DNA of 22,037 bases. Source: a virus. The notes under the pieces are model-generated. The model was not told the DNA's origin. It searched no databases and saw only the letters and a list, made by a program, of their open reading frames with translations. Shown piece by piece: positions 13,857 to 22,037 of the stretch (positions are counted from its first letter, which is position 1; each line of letters starts with the position of its first letter). A program made the position numbers and the translations under genes. The stretch lies in the IMG/VR virus record IMGVR_UViG_3300030110_004413, positions 4,548 through 26,584 of that record. The stretch is one strand, 5' to 3'.

Positions 13857-15118
13857 TGAGAGTTTTAAATAGACCTATGTTTAGATACGGCGGACCTATT
13901 AAAGAAGGTGTTATGTCTGGTATTAAAGAACGTGTACCTTATAAAACAGGTGGTAATTATCTTAGTAATTTAACTGGTGCTCTTGCAAATTTTTATAACC
14001 CCATAAAAAAAGCTAAACCAATTCAAAAAATTATTAAAAGATTAAAAGTAGATATTCCACCTAGTAGAGTGCCTAATACAGGTGGTATGGGTGGAGTAAC
14101 ATTAACTCCAGCACAAATTAAAGCAGGAATGGGTACAAAAGGAGTTCCTTTTTTAACAAGAGCAAAACAATTTGCACAAAGAAACCCTGTTTATACTGGT
14201 ATTGGTGCTCCCCTTGTAGTTAGTGGCGCTGTAACATCAGCTCCTCCCATAGCTAAACAAGCATATGGGTTAGCTAAATCTGGAGTAATGCAGTTAGGAG
14301 ACCTTGCTGTACCTGATTTTATTTTTGATCAAGATGAATATTTTGCAAATAAAGAAAAAGAAAAATTAGAAGAAGATATTAACAAATCAAAAGAAACAGC
14401 TAACGAAAAAAGAATTAAAGAGTTAGAAGCATTGTTAGCAACCGATACTTCTAAGAATCAAGGTAAAACTCAAGATGAAATAAGAGAAGAACGTATTCAG
14501 AAATACAGAGACATTATGGATATTAAAGGTATGAACAAAACAGCTGCTTACGATTCTTTGATTGCAGCTAGTCAAGCCGTTAACCAAACAGGTGGAGATT
14601 TAAAAGGAGCTATAAAAGATGGTAGTTTAATTAATCAAATCATACAATCAACTAGTAAAGCATTTGACAAACCTAAGAAAACTAAAGATGCGATTGATAC
14701 ACTTATACTTAAAGGTGAGATTGAAGCAGACATTGCTGCAGGCAAACCAAGTACATACTTAAAAGCTGCACAAGATATGGTTTCAACAGGTGCTGCTAAA
14801 AATATTACTGAAGCTATGAAAACATTAACTAAATCAGAAACAGATATGTCTACTACACTGGGTGCAATACTTGCTAAAGGAAATAGATTAGATGAAAAAA
14901 CTGTAGGTGTTGCTTACAGAGAAGAAACAGGAAACATTCCAGCAGGTTCTGTTAAAATTAGTGAAGTTAATGAATGGAAAGAAGATAATAAAGGTAAAAA
15001 CGAAGTAGATTACGTAAAAGAAATTATGAAAATTTCTGAATTATCACCCGGAGATTATATAATTGGAGAAAGAGTTGTAACTGTAGATGAGGACAAATCT
15101 GTCAGCTTCTTTTATTAG
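13856..15118 (+). CDS. Virion protein of unknown function (MFRYGG type)
   Basis: 420 residues, TAATG overlap with the previous gene. N-terminal MRVLNRPMFRYGGPIKEGVM (1-20) is a signature I associate with marine podovirus virion proteins. A hydrophobic stretch about 111-138 (TGIGAPLVVSGAVTSAPP) is followed by a charged helical segment about 163-220 (KEKEKLEEDINKSKETANEK) able to form a coiled coil, then Lys/Ala-rich helices to about 335 and a small C-terminal domain ending GDYIIGERVVTVDEDKSVSF, which reads as a small beta fold. Upstream of the giant virion protein, it probably belongs to the same particle substructure. Confidence 0.58.
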   Translation: MRVLNRPMFRYGGPIKEGVMSGIKERVPYKTGGNYLSNLTGALANFYNPIKKAKPIQKIIKRLKVDIPPSRVPNTGGMGGVTLTPAQIKAGMGTKGVPFLTRAKQFAQRNPVYTGIGAPLVVSGAVTSAPPIAKQAYGLAKSGVMQLGDLAVPDFIFDQDEYFANKEKEKLEEDINKSKETANEKRIKELEALLATDTSKNQGKTQDEIREERIQKYRDIMDIKGMNKTAAYDSLIAASQAVNQTGGDLKGAIKDGSLINQIIQSTSKAFDKPKKTKDAIDTLILKGEIEADIAAGKPSTYLKAAQDMVSTGAAKNITEAMKTLTKSETDMSTTLGAILAKGNRLDEKTVGVAYREETGNIPAGSVKISEVNEWKEDNKGKNEVDYVKEIMKISELSPGDYIIGERVVTVDEDKSVSFFY

Positions 15119-15126
15119 GGGGTTAG

Positions 15127-18100
15127 ATGCTTAGTTTATCACAACTTCAATCAGACACTAAATCATCAAGAGGAAATAAAATAGGTACAATAGAATCTAT
15201 GCTATCGGGTGTAGCATCAGGTTTAATTGCAATACCAAAAGGTTTTTTTTCGTTAGGCGCAAGTCTTTTAGATCTTGGTGTTAACAGTGGTAAAGCTGCT
15301 GCCGTAGAAAAATGGTTTGATGACCTTACAGAGTTTGATGAGAAAGCAGAAGCAACTGCTGCTGGTAAAATTACAGAAGCATTAGTTAACATTGGTATAC
15401 CTGGTGGTCTTGCATTTAAATCGGCTAGTGGCCTAGCAAAAACTGCAATGCTTGCAGGTAAAAATAATAAATACGTAAGAATGTCAAATAAAAATTTAGT
15501 TGATGCAGCTGATGAAGCGTTAGAATTAACTGCTAGAGGTAAAGGCAGACAGTTTGTTGCAGGTGCATTAGGGGGCGGTGTAGCAGAAGGTGTATTTGTA
15601 GGTGATGCAGAAAAGATTGGTACGTTTGGAGATCTTATTGGGGGTCCAACTAAAATAGATAGAAGCGACACGGACCCAGATGCAACAAGAGAAATATTAA
15701 ACAGAATTAAATTTGGTACAGAGGGTGCATTGTTTACAGGTATTCTTGGTGGTACAGGTAGGGTTATTAAAAAAATAACAAACAGGAACCGGGGATTAGA
15801 CACAGCTAACTCAACATTAGATAGATGGATTGACACTGTTGCTTCAAAATTTAGAGCACGTAGTGGTAAGACTCAAGAATTTTTTGATATAGAAAGACAA
15901 TCTATTGGTGCTCAGGCAGCTGATGCAAACGTTGCTAGAAATTTATCAAGAGAATTAGATACAGATATAGACAAATTATTTCCACCCATACGAACTGTAT
16001 TTAATAAACAAACAGCAGCGGAAAGAACAAAATTTTTAGGTGAAGTAAATGAAGCGTTAGTTTCTGGTACTCCTACACTTACTCGTGAAGGAGAAAAAAG
16101 AGTTTTAAATGCGGAAGGTAAAAAATTCTTTTCTGCAGCGTCACCTGAAGCTGAAGATTTAATTATACAAAGAATGAAAGAAGCAGATTTAAATAAATAC
16201 ACTGAAGTCATTGATAGTAATAGATTAATTGCACAATTTGGAGACATGGATGCTGCTGCTGTACAAAGAGTAAGAGATAAAATTAAAAAGTTTGCACCAA
16301 CTAGGGAAGCTGCAGAAGAATTAGAAAAATCTATTTTTGGTGGACTGTCTGTTATGAGAAGTAAATGGGCAAACTTATTTACTAAATTAGGGGGTGCTTT
16401 AGACCCAGAAGATTTAGCTAAATTTAAAGAAGTATTTAGTAAAAAATTTAAAGGTTACCTTGGTTCTACTTATGATATTTTTCAAGACAAAAGTATTTTA
16501 CCATGGTTAAGATATAAACCTGCAGCAGAAGCTGTAGAAAATGCTAAGACATTATTTAAAGATAGTGCAGCACAAGCGGGTAGACCTATTACAGATTTAG
16601 AAGCAGAACAAATAGTAAATAATGTATTAAAAACTGCAGGGTTGCCTAAAGGTTTAAGAATGGATAAATCTTCTGATGCATTATTTAACATACCAGATTT
16701 TTTTGTAAACAGAACAACATTAGATGATGCAGTTAAGAGAGGTGGTGTACCTAGAATTTCAATTGGAGATTTAGATTCAGCTGCAGACAGAAAAGTATTA
16801 AATGAGTTATTCGGTAAACAAAAAAATCCTATGCAAACTATGATAGGTGGTATGGCAAAACTATCTTTAATTACAAGACGTAATTTATTTTACGATGATC
16901 TTATAAAAAAGAATGATGAAGTAGTCGCAACATGGAGAAACGCTACAGATAAACAAACAGTTGCACAACCTATGTTTGCTAGGTCCGAAGCAGAAGCTAG
17001 AGCATTTTTTGGAGATGATTATGTTAGAATCCAACCTATTGATCCTGCACAAACTTTAAATGTAAATATTAGAGCGGGTTCAAGTAATCCTTTTGGTGAT
17101 ATTGCAAAACCTTTTTTTGCAAGACCAGGTGTTGCAGAAGCTATGGAAAAAACTTCTATGACTACACAAAGCTCAGGTATACTTGGTAGAATTTATGAAA
17201 GTTTAGTATTGTATCCTAAAGCTACATCACAAATTGCTAAAACAATTTTATCACCAATAACACACATGCGTAACTTTGTAAGTGCTGGAGCGTTTGCTGC
17301 AGCAAATGGTATTATACCAGCAGCAGATATAGGTGCAATTAAACAAGCTTATCAAGCATTACAAACACCACTTAAGGGAACAAGACAACAAAACGATTTA
17401 TATCAAAAACTTTTAGAACTTGGTGTTGTAAACTCTAATGTAAGACTTGGAGATTTATCTAGACTATTAAAAGATGTAAACTTTGGTGAAACTATGACGT
17501 CGGATAAAGGTATGAGATTATTATTAAAACCTTTATCAAAATTAAAACAAGTGTCACAAGATTTATATACAGCTGAAGATGACTTTTGGAAAATATATTC
17601 TTGGGCTATAGAAAAAGGAAGAATTGAAAAAGCTTTTGAAAAATCTGGTGTAGTTAGAGGACAATATTTTAAAAGAAATGGTGTTGATATAAAATTAACA
17701 GACGACTTTTTAGAAAAAGAAGCAGCAGATATTGTAAGAAATAATATACCTAACTATGATTATGTATCTGACTTTGTAAAAGGTTTAAGAAAATTACCTA
17801 TTGGTAATTTCGTATCGTTTCCTGCAGAAATTGTAAGAACAGGAACTAATATTGTAAGACGAGCATTAAGAGAAATAAATGAGAGCATAACTTTAGCTGA
17901 TGGTACAGTTGTTAAACCGTTTGAAGGCATTGGATATACTAGATTACTAGGTTTTACTACGACTGTAGCGGCTATACCAATGGCTACAACAGCAGCATTC
18001 CAGGCCCTATACGACGTCACAGACGAGGAAAGAGAAGCTATTCGTAGGTTTGCAGCCCAATGGTCAAAAAACTCTACGTTACTACCTATTAAACAAGATG

Positions 18101-19170
18101 ATGGTAGTTTTAAATACATAGATTTTAGTCATGCTAATGCTTACGATACATTAATTAGACCATTACAATCCATAGTTAACGCTGTTCAAGATGGTAGAAC
18201 AGATGAGGATGGTATGATGGATGACTTTGCTAAAGGTTTATTTACAGCTATGCGTGAGTTTGGTCAGCCATTTATATCAGAATCTATTTGGACGGAAGCT
18301 GCGTTAGATATTATAGCTAGAGGTGGTAGAACAAGAGAAGGCTTTCAAGTTTATAGTGATCAAGATACGCCTGGAGATCGTAACAGTAAAATTATGGCAC
18401 ACTTAGTTAGAGCACAAATGCCTTTTTCATTAGATCAATTTAAAAGATTAGATAGATCTATAGAATCTGTAGATGTAATTACAAAAGGTAAATTTGATGA
18501 GTATGGTCAAGAATTTGAATTTGGTGATGAGTTTCAAGGACTGTTTGGTTTTAGAGCTGTAAAAGTAAACCCTGATAGAGCCATGAATTTTAAAGTTGCT
18601 AACTATCAAAAAGGTGTGAGGGATTCTAGATCATTGTTTACTAGAGTTGCATTAAAAGGTGGACCCATTGAACCAAGAGAAATTGTAGACGCATATATAA
18701 ATGCTAACCGTGCATTGTTTGATGTAAAGAAAACTTTAAAAGGCGACATGGATGCTGCAAGATTATTAAATATATCTGATGAAGGTTATTATGGTGCACT
18801 AGATAGAATTTCTAACAGAGAAGTAAATGCAATTGAAGATAATCTTTTTAACCCATACAGTGTATCTCTTGAAATACAAAATGCGTTTGCAGACAACGCT
18901 GCAAAAATAGGTATTGCAAATCCTTTTGATAAAGCTGCTGATGTAATAGGAGAGCTTGAAGCTAGATTTGCAGACCTAAGTTTAAATCTTCCAGAGTTTC
19001 CTGTATTTGAAAACCCATTACAACCTATTATGCAAGACACACCACTAGGTCCAACAACACTTAATTTACCTAGTATTGATGCGGAAGCTGTGTCAGCACA
19101 AGTACAAGGAACTAACTATAATACCTTGACAACACAACAGAAATTAAGTTTATTATTTGGAAATAATTAA
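15127..19170 (+). CDS. Giant internal virion / DNA ejection protein, putative
   Basis: 1347 residues, the largest gene in the window; GGGGG at 15117-15121 precedes ATG 15127. Hydrophobic, Gly-rich segments near residues 27-52 (SGVASGLIAIPKGFFSLG), 708-725 (LSPITHMRNFVSAGAFAA) and 940-960 (LGFTTTVAAIPMATTAAF) sit among long Lys/Glu/Ala-rich helices. The overall pattern and size, and the place just before the lysis genes, fit an ejected internal virion protein comparable in role to T7 gp15/gp16, although no transglycosylase motif is evident to me. The C-terminal 150 residues (AKIGIANPFDKAADVIGE and onward) are Pro/Leu-rich. I cannot assign domains beyond this; a multi-domain polyvalent protein is an alternative. 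Confidence 0.6.
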   Translation: MLSLSQLQSDTKSSRGNKIGTIESMLSGVASGLIAIPKGFFSLGASLLDLGVNSGKAAAVEKWFDDLTEFDEKAEATAAGKITEALVNIGIPGGLAFKSASGLAKTAMLAGKNNKYVRMSNKNLVDAADEALELTARGKGRQFVAGALGGGVAEGVFVGDAEKIGTFGDLIGGPTKIDRSDTDPDATREILNRIKFGTEGALFTGILGGTGRVIKKITNRNRGLDTANSTLDRWIDTVASKFRARSGKTQEFFDIERQSIGAQAADANVARNLSRELDTDIDKLFPPIRTVFNKQTAAERTKFLGEVNEALVSGTPTLTREGEKRVLNAEGKKFFSAASPEAEDLIIQRMKEADLNKYTEVIDSNRLIAQFGDMDAAAVQRVRDKIKKFAPTREAAEELEKSIFGGLSVMRSKWANLFTKLGGALDPEDLAKFKEVFSKKFKGYLGSTYDIFQDKSILPWLRYKPAAEAVENAKTLFKDSAAQAGRPITDLEAEQIVNNVLKTAGLPKGLRMDKSSDALFNIPDFFVNRTTLDDAVKRGGVPRISIGDLDSAADRKVLNELFGKQKNPMQTMIGGMAKLSLITRRNLFYDDLIKKNDEVVATWRNATDKQTVAQPMFARSEAEARAFFGDDYVRIQPIDPAQTLNVNIRAGSSNPFGDIAKPFFARPGVAEAMEKTSMTTQSSGILGRIYESLVLYPKATSQIAKTILSPITHMRNFVSAGAFAAANGIIPAADIGAIKQAYQALQTPLKGTRQQNDLYQKLLELGVVNSNVRLGDLSRLLKDVNFGETMTSDKGMRLLLKPLSKLKQVSQDLYTAEDDFWKIYSWAIEKGRIEKAFEKSGVVRGQYFKRNGVDIKLTDDFLEKEAADIVRNNIPNYDYVSDFVKGLRKLPIGNFVSFPAEIVRTGTNIVRRALREINESITLADGTVVKPFEGIGYTRLLGFTTTVAAIPMATTAAFQALYDVTDEEREAIRRFAAQWSKNSTLLPIKQDDGSFKYIDFSHANAYDTLIRPLQSIVNAVQDGRTDEDGMMDDFAKGLFTAMREFGQPFISESIWTEAALDIIARGGRTREGFQVYSDQDTPGDRNSKIMAHLVRAQMPFSLDQFKRLDRSIESVDVITKGKFDEYGQEFEFGDEFQGLFGFRAVKVNPDRAMNFKVANYQKGVRDSRSLFTRVALKGGPIEPREIVDAYINANRALFDVKKTLKGDMDAARLLNISDEGYYGALDRISNREVNAIEDNLFNPYSVSLEIQNAFADNAAKIGIANPFDKAADVIGELEARFADLSLNLPEFPVFENPLQPIMQDTPLGPTTLNLPSIDAEAVSAQVQGTNYNTLTTQQKLSLLFGNN

Positions 19171-19171
19171 T

Positions 19172-19360
19172 ATGGCTAAAAACGCATTACAAAAAATAGA
19201 AGAGCACGAGAAGCTTTGCAGAATAATGCAAAAGCAGACTCATGATAAGATACATAAGCTTGAGCGTCAAATTAATCGCATAGAAAGTATCTTATTAGTG
19301 TCTACTGGAGCGTTGATTACTGGTATGGGCTATGTTATATTTACTTTAATCTTACAATAA
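19172..19360 (+). CDS. Small coiled-coil protein with one C-terminal membrane segment, holin-like
   Basis: 62 residues from ATG 19172 (an in-frame TTG at 19157 lies inside the previous gene). Residues 1-38 are charged with heptad-like spacing (LQKIEEHEKLCRIMQKQT, then KIHKLERQINRIES), and 39-62 form one hydrophobic segment (ILLVSTGALITGMGYVIF then TLILQ). That layout matches XhlA-type small membrane proteins that accompany phage lysins. It is immediately followed by the M15 peptidase gene, which supports a lysis role: permeabilising or depolarising the inner membrane so that the lysin can act. A tail or entry membrane protein is the alternative. Confidence 0.55.
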   Translation: MAKNALQKIEEHEKLCRIMQKQTHDKIHKLERQINRIESILLVSTGALITGMGYVIFTLILQ

Positions 19361-19366
19361 AAAATC

Positions 19367-19852
19367 ATGCAGCTATCTAAACATTTTAAACTTGAAGAGA
19401 TGACTAAGTCAATGACCGCCACACGGAAAGGGATTGACAACTCACCAGGAGCAGGTGATATTAAAAACTTGGAGAATGTATGTTATGAAATATTGGAACC
19501 GGTTCGTGCGCACTTTGATAAACCCATTACTGTTACCTCTGGCTACAGATCGGAAGCACTTTGCGAAGCAATCGGCTCGAAAAAAACGAGTCAGCATGCT
19601 AAAGGCCAAGCGGTCGACTTCGAAATAGCAGGGGTGCCTAATATTCAAACAGCTTATTGGATTCAAAATAATTGTGACTTCGATCAGCTGATCCTCGAGT
19701 TCTACAAAAAAGACGACCCCGCAGGTGGCTGGGTCCACGTATCGTATAATGAAGCTGGTGCTAACAGAAAACAAGTTTTAACATATGACGGGAAAAGCTA
19801 CGAAAACGGACTTCCTGACATGAAATGGTCTGGTGGCAAAGTAACAAATTAA
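19367..19852 (+). CDS. Endolysin, M15-family D,D-peptidase
   Basis: 161 residues. Zinc ligands H77 and D84 in SQHAKGQAVDFE and H124 in GWVHVS, plus SGYRS (58-62) and the E110/E111 region (DQLILEF), are the signature of peptidase family M15 (M15A/M15_3 type). It would cleave D-Ala-containing cross-links or stem peptides of peptidoglycan, causing lysis. No signal peptide, so it needs the holin-like neighbour. No clear ribosome binding site before ATG 19367, so initiation may depend on coupling. Base composition is odd: a hand count gives 30 G+C of 60 (19561-19620) and 34 of 60 (19681-19740), far above neighbouring genes, suggesting recent acquisition. Its stop overlaps that of the opposing helicase gene by four bases. 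Confidence 0.85.
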   Translation: MQLSKHFKLEEMTKSMTATRKGIDNSPGAGDIKNLENVCYEILEPVRAHFDKPITVTSGYRSEALCEAIGSKKTSQHAKGQAVDFEIAGVPNIQTAYWIQNNCDFDQLILEFYKKDDPAGGWVHVSYNEAGANRKQVLTYDGKSYENGLPDMKWSGGKVTN

Positions 19853-21279
19853 ATCCAAGCTTTTAATTCTTCACCCATAATTTGAGTAGCAATATTAACT
19901 TTTTCTTTTAAAGCTTTAACAATTCTTTCATCAACAGTTTTCTCACACATAATATCTATATAAGTCATTGGATATTTTTGTCCTATCCTGTCTATTCTTG
20001 CTTCCGATTGCTGTCTTTTTTCCAAGTCATAACCATTAGAGTAATATATCATAGTAGAAGCTGCCGTTAATGTAATACCATAACCGCCAGTTTGTGTAGT
20101 GCCTACAAAAAATCTACATTCAGGGTTATTTTGAAATTTTTCTATATTTTTTTGACGGTCGGCCATAGGGGTTAAACCGTAATAATCAACAAAACTATTT
20201 TCGCCAAACTTTTTTGATATCTCCCTTAAAATCCTATTAACGTCTCTTTGCCAATGTGCCCATATAACAACCTTTCCTTCTATTTCCTCTAATACATTCA
20301 TTAATTCAGGTAATCTATTTGAGTCTACTTCTTGGAAGGTGCCATCATCTGCAGTAAAGTGACCACATGTAATTTGTTGCAATCTCATTAATTGAGTAAG
20401 CACTGTTGCGGTGCTCATCATTTTACCATTCATTTGAGCAAGTGCTAAAACTTTCATTTGTTTGTATAACTTAACTTGATCTGGAGTTAATTGTACTATT
20501 CTTTTTACATAGGTTTTTTCAGGCAAATCTAAACAATCATCTTTAAGAACTCTATGAGAGAAAGGTTTTAATTTATCAGATAATTCAGCTAAATGTTGAT
20601 AACCTACTACAATTTGTACAGATCTACCACCAAAATTAGCAGTTTTCATTTTTGCATACCTGGTTCTAAAAGTATAATAAGAAGTATGTCCTAATAATTC
20701 TTTTTTAAGAAACTCACATTGTTTATATAAATCTAATGGTGATTTAGTTACAGGAGATCCTGTTAATATTCTTTTATATTGTGCGTATTCTCCTAAAGAA
20801 CAGATATGCCTTGTTCTTTTAGCATCTGGATTTTTAATAGTGGTAGATTCATCAATTGCCATTAGAGTTCTATGACAACGTAAAAATTTAGCAGCAAATT
20901 CTACACCCTTTTTAGTTGAAAAAGCTTCTACATTCATAATTAAAATATGAAGATCTTCTCCTGGCACAAAAAGCTTATCTAATTCTTTTTGTTGTTTTTT
21001 ATTAATCATAGCCTGCCATAAAACATCAGTATGTTCTACGTGATCTGGCATATGTGTAGGTATTTCTTGTTCATACCATGTTTTAACAACCCCTTTGGGT
21101 GCCACAATTAGAACACCATTGATTTTACCAGCATCATATAGCATAGCAATATTATCTATCAGTACCTTTGATTTACCAGTACCCATTTCCATAAAATAGG
21201 CAAAGTACGACTTATCCCAAGAAAGCTCTAACGCTTTTAATTGATGAGCGTAAGGCTCTGTTTTAAATTTATATTTCAT
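19849..21279 (-). CDS. SNF2-family DEXX-box helicase / ATPase
   Basis: 476 residues on the minus strand. Motifs in order: Q-like YAHQLKALELS (10-20), Walker A MGTGKS (32-37), Ia VAPKGVVKTW, DExx box DEST (143-146), III LTGSP (172-176), then in the second RecA lobe IWAHWQRD, V GGYGITLTAAS (398-408) and VI QSEARIDRIGQ (424-434). This is the compact SNF2 helicase type common in phages, with no extra nuclease domain. It would move double-stranded DNA during replication, recombination or packaging-related processing. It is the only minus-strand gene found, convergent with the lysin gene (4-base overlap) and driven by its own promoter at 21308-21336. Its leader is predicted at about 22 bases, with weak AGAAAGAA as ribosome binding site. 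Confidence 0.88.
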   Translation of the reverse strand: MKYKFKTEPYAHQLKALELSWDKSYFAYFMEMGTGKSKVLIDNIAMLYDAGKINGVLIVAPKGVVKTWYEQEIPTHMPDHVEHTDVLWQAMINKKQQKELDKLFVPGEDLHILIMNVEAFSTKKGVEFAAKFLRCHRTLMAIDESTTIKNPDAKRTRHICSLGEYAQYKRILTGSPVTKSPLDLYKQCEFLKKELLGHTSYYTFRTRYAKMKTANFGGRSVQIVVGYQHLAELSDKLKPFSHRVLKDDCLDLPEKTYVKRIVQLTPDQVKLYKQMKVLALAQMNGKMMSTATVLTQLMRLQQITCGHFTADDGTFQEVDSNRLPELMNVLEEIEGKVVIWAHWQRDVNRILREISKKFGENSFVDYYGLTPMADRQKNIEKFQNNPECRFFVGTTQTGGYGITLTAASTMIYYSNGYDLEKRQQSEARIDRIGQKYPMTYIDIMCEKTVDERIVKALKEKVNIATQIMGEELKAWI

Positions 21280-21298
21280 AATATTTATTCTTTCTGTA

Positions 21299-21327
21299 TT
21301 GACATCTTATATAGACTATCCTATATC
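21299..21327 (+). promoter_or_regulatory. Sigma70-like promoter, rightward genes
   Basis: TTGACA (21299-21304, consensus) and TATATC (21322-21327, four of six) with a 17-base spacer. Transcription would start near 21334, at or beside ATG 21336, so the first message would be leaderless or nearly so. There is no ribosome binding site in the few bases before that ATG. Confidence 0.6.
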
Positions 21328-21336
21328 TATTGTCAA
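21308..21336 (-). promoter_or_regulatory. Sigma70-like promoter, helicase gene
   Basis: On the minus strand TTGACA (21336-21331) and TATATA (21313-21308, five of six) are also exactly 17 bases apart. Start near 21301, leaving about 22 bases of leader to the helicase ATG at 21279. It overlaps the rightward promoter almost completely, so the two probably compete for polymerase. Confidence 0.62.
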
Positions 21337-21701
21337 TGTCAGAAAGCAAAAAAATAGTATATGTAATTCAAGAATTACCAGGAACTAAAGCCGGTACCCC
21401 TAAAATAAATATTATGAGTGCGAGAGAGTACGGTGAGTTTAAATTTTTACTTCCAGAGTTTTCACAAATAATATTTTCACCTGGACCATTAGTTTTTAAA
21501 TTAAAAAAACTTTTAGAAAACTATACAACAGATGATTATTTGTTACTAACAGGAGATCCTGCAATAATTGGTATTGCGTGTTCGATTGTTGCTGACAGAA
21601 CAAACGGCAAATTTAATTTGCTAAAATGGGATAGACAAGAAAAAATGTATTATCCTTTAAAAATAAACTTATATGAGAAAGGAGAAATCGATGAACATTG
21701 A
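21336..21701 (+). CDS. Conserved marine-phage hypothetical protein
   Basis: 121 residues from ATG 21336; an in-frame TTG at 21330 would precede the predicted transcript start. It opens with a SESKKIVYVIQELPGT strand and ends with DDYLLLTGDPAIIGIACSI (about 66-84) and LLKWDRQEKMYYPLKINL. I recognise the LLTGDPA-IG-ACS and LLKWDRQE-YYP pattern from hypothetical proteins at the head of early regions in marine podoviruses. No catalytic motif I can name. First gene of the rightward block, likely expressed early and possibly from a leaderless message. It overlaps the next gene by 11 bases. Confidence 0.65.
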   Translation: MSESKKIVYVIQELPGTKAGTPKINIMSAREYGEFKFLLPEFSQIIFSPGPLVFKLKKLLENYTTDDYLLLTGDPAIIGIACSIVADRTNGKFNLLKWDRQEKMYYPLKINLYEKGEIDEH

Positions 21702-22037
21702 TTTTGAACAAGACCAACGTGCAGATTTGGATGGTGCAAATGACGCCAATAAATTATCTGATCAAGTTGTAAAACTACAAAGGTTAGAAGAAGAGCTTCT
21801 AGCTAAAGAAGAGGAACTAAAAGAGCTGAAAAGAAAAGTGGAACTAGTTTCAGGAGAAGTCATTCCTACAATGATGCAGGAAATGAATATCTCTACATTA
21901 AAATTAGCAGACGGAACTTCAGTAGAAGTAAAACCCGTCTACGGTGCTTCCATTCCTACCAAAAGTAAGGAAGAAGCATTTAAATGGCTTCGAGATAACG
22001 GCCTAGGTGATTTGATTAAAAATGAAATCACTGTTGC
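21691..22037 (+). CDS. Conserved phage protein of the DNA-metabolism region, 3' end outside window
   Basis: The frame runs from ATG 21691 to the end of the window without a stop (115 residues seen). AAAGGAG at 21678-21684, six bases upstream, is the best ribosome binding site in this area. Residues about 25-55 form a Leu/Glu/Lys coiled coil (LQRLEEELLAKEEELKEL), followed by VIPTMMQEMNISTLKLADG, KPVYGASIPTK, and EEAFKWLRDNGLGDLIKNEI. I recall this C-terminal pattern from phage proteins encoded near replication or recombination genes; its function is not known to me. Overlaps the previous gene by 11 bases. Confidence 0.65.
   Translation, partial: MNIDFEQDQRADLDGANDANKLSDQVVKLQRLEEELLAKEEELKELKRKVELVSGEVIPTMMQEMNISTLKLADGTSVEVKPVYGASIPTKSKEEAFKWLRDNGLGDLIKNEITV

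Larger units (their letters stand above)
21298..21337. repeat. Quasi-palindrome covering two face-to-face promoters
   Basis: Left arm 21298-21314 (ATTGACATCTTATATAG) and the reverse complement of the right arm 21321-21337 agree at 13 of 17 positions, around the centre ACTATC (21315-21320). The conserved parts are exactly the TTGACA boxes and the ATATAG parts that hold the -10 boxes, so the symmetry may simply reflect two opposed promoters. It could also be the binding site of a dimeric regulator. Confidence 0.6.

Noticed and set aside
15147-15836. 229-codon open frame on the minus strand
   Set aside because: It is fully inside the giant virion gene, low in charge and rich in Ser/Ala/Pro/Asn as expected from an antisense reading, with no promoter or neighbouring minus-strand gene.
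19571-19592. Hairpin GGCTCG-A7-CGAGTC as terminator
   Set aside because: It is inside the M15 coding region, between SGYRS and the zinc motif, has a mismatch in the short stem and no U-run after it.

Overview
The window reads as part of the genome of an AT-rich, uncultured marine tailed phage with a short tail (podovirus-like, pelagiphage/cyanophage style). This rests on gene content and order, not on a database match. There is a tail-fibre end with repeats typical of marine phages, a glycine-rich adhesin, a large tail-hub type protein, several virion proteins sharing glycine-rich GGR motifs, a 1347-residue internal virion protein, a holin-like protein and M15 peptidase, and then the start of a DNA-metabolism region. 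Genes are tightly packed, often joined by TAATG or ATGA overlaps. I see no tRNA, CRISPR, IS element or integrase, and no gene-free stretch over 300 bases.

Layout. (1) Bases 1-2134: host-recognition genes (tail-fibre C-terminus, polyglycine adhesin, Trp-motif protein). (2) Bases 2135-7519: the striking part. A sigma70-like promoter with an overlapping 16-bp dyad precedes ten tightly coupled small genes. Nine of them are recognisable as different members of the 2-oxoglutarate/Fe(II) (2OG-Fe(II)) dioxygenase superfamily; the tenth (6162-6506) is unknown. The block is visibly more AT-rich than its flanks and looks like a cargo island inserted among tail genes. (3) Bases 7567-15118: tail hub/stabilisation protein and a run of small and medium virion-associated proteins. 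(4) Bases 15127-19170: giant putative ejection/internal virion protein. (5) Bases 19172-19852: lysis pair (coiled-coil plus one membrane segment; M15 peptidase). (6) Bases 19849-21279, minus strand: SNF2-type helicase, convergent with the lysis genes. (7) From 21336 rightward: start of a divergent gene set. Helicase and rightward genes share a compact quasi-palindromic region in which two TTGACA-17-TATAT promoters face and overlap each other.

Working idea: virion assembly and lysis genes form a rightward late block. The oxygenase island has its own promoter and may be expressed separately from it. It probably modifies several targets (proteins, nucleic acids or cell-surface molecules) using host 2-oxoglutarate, oxygen and iron. 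The target of none of the nine enzymes can be read from sequence. The best leads for something undescribed are the nine-oxygenase array with its embedded unknown gene, the ACCTT-N6-AAGGT dyad found both at its promoter and again just upstream of the unknown gene, and the face-to-face promoter pair.
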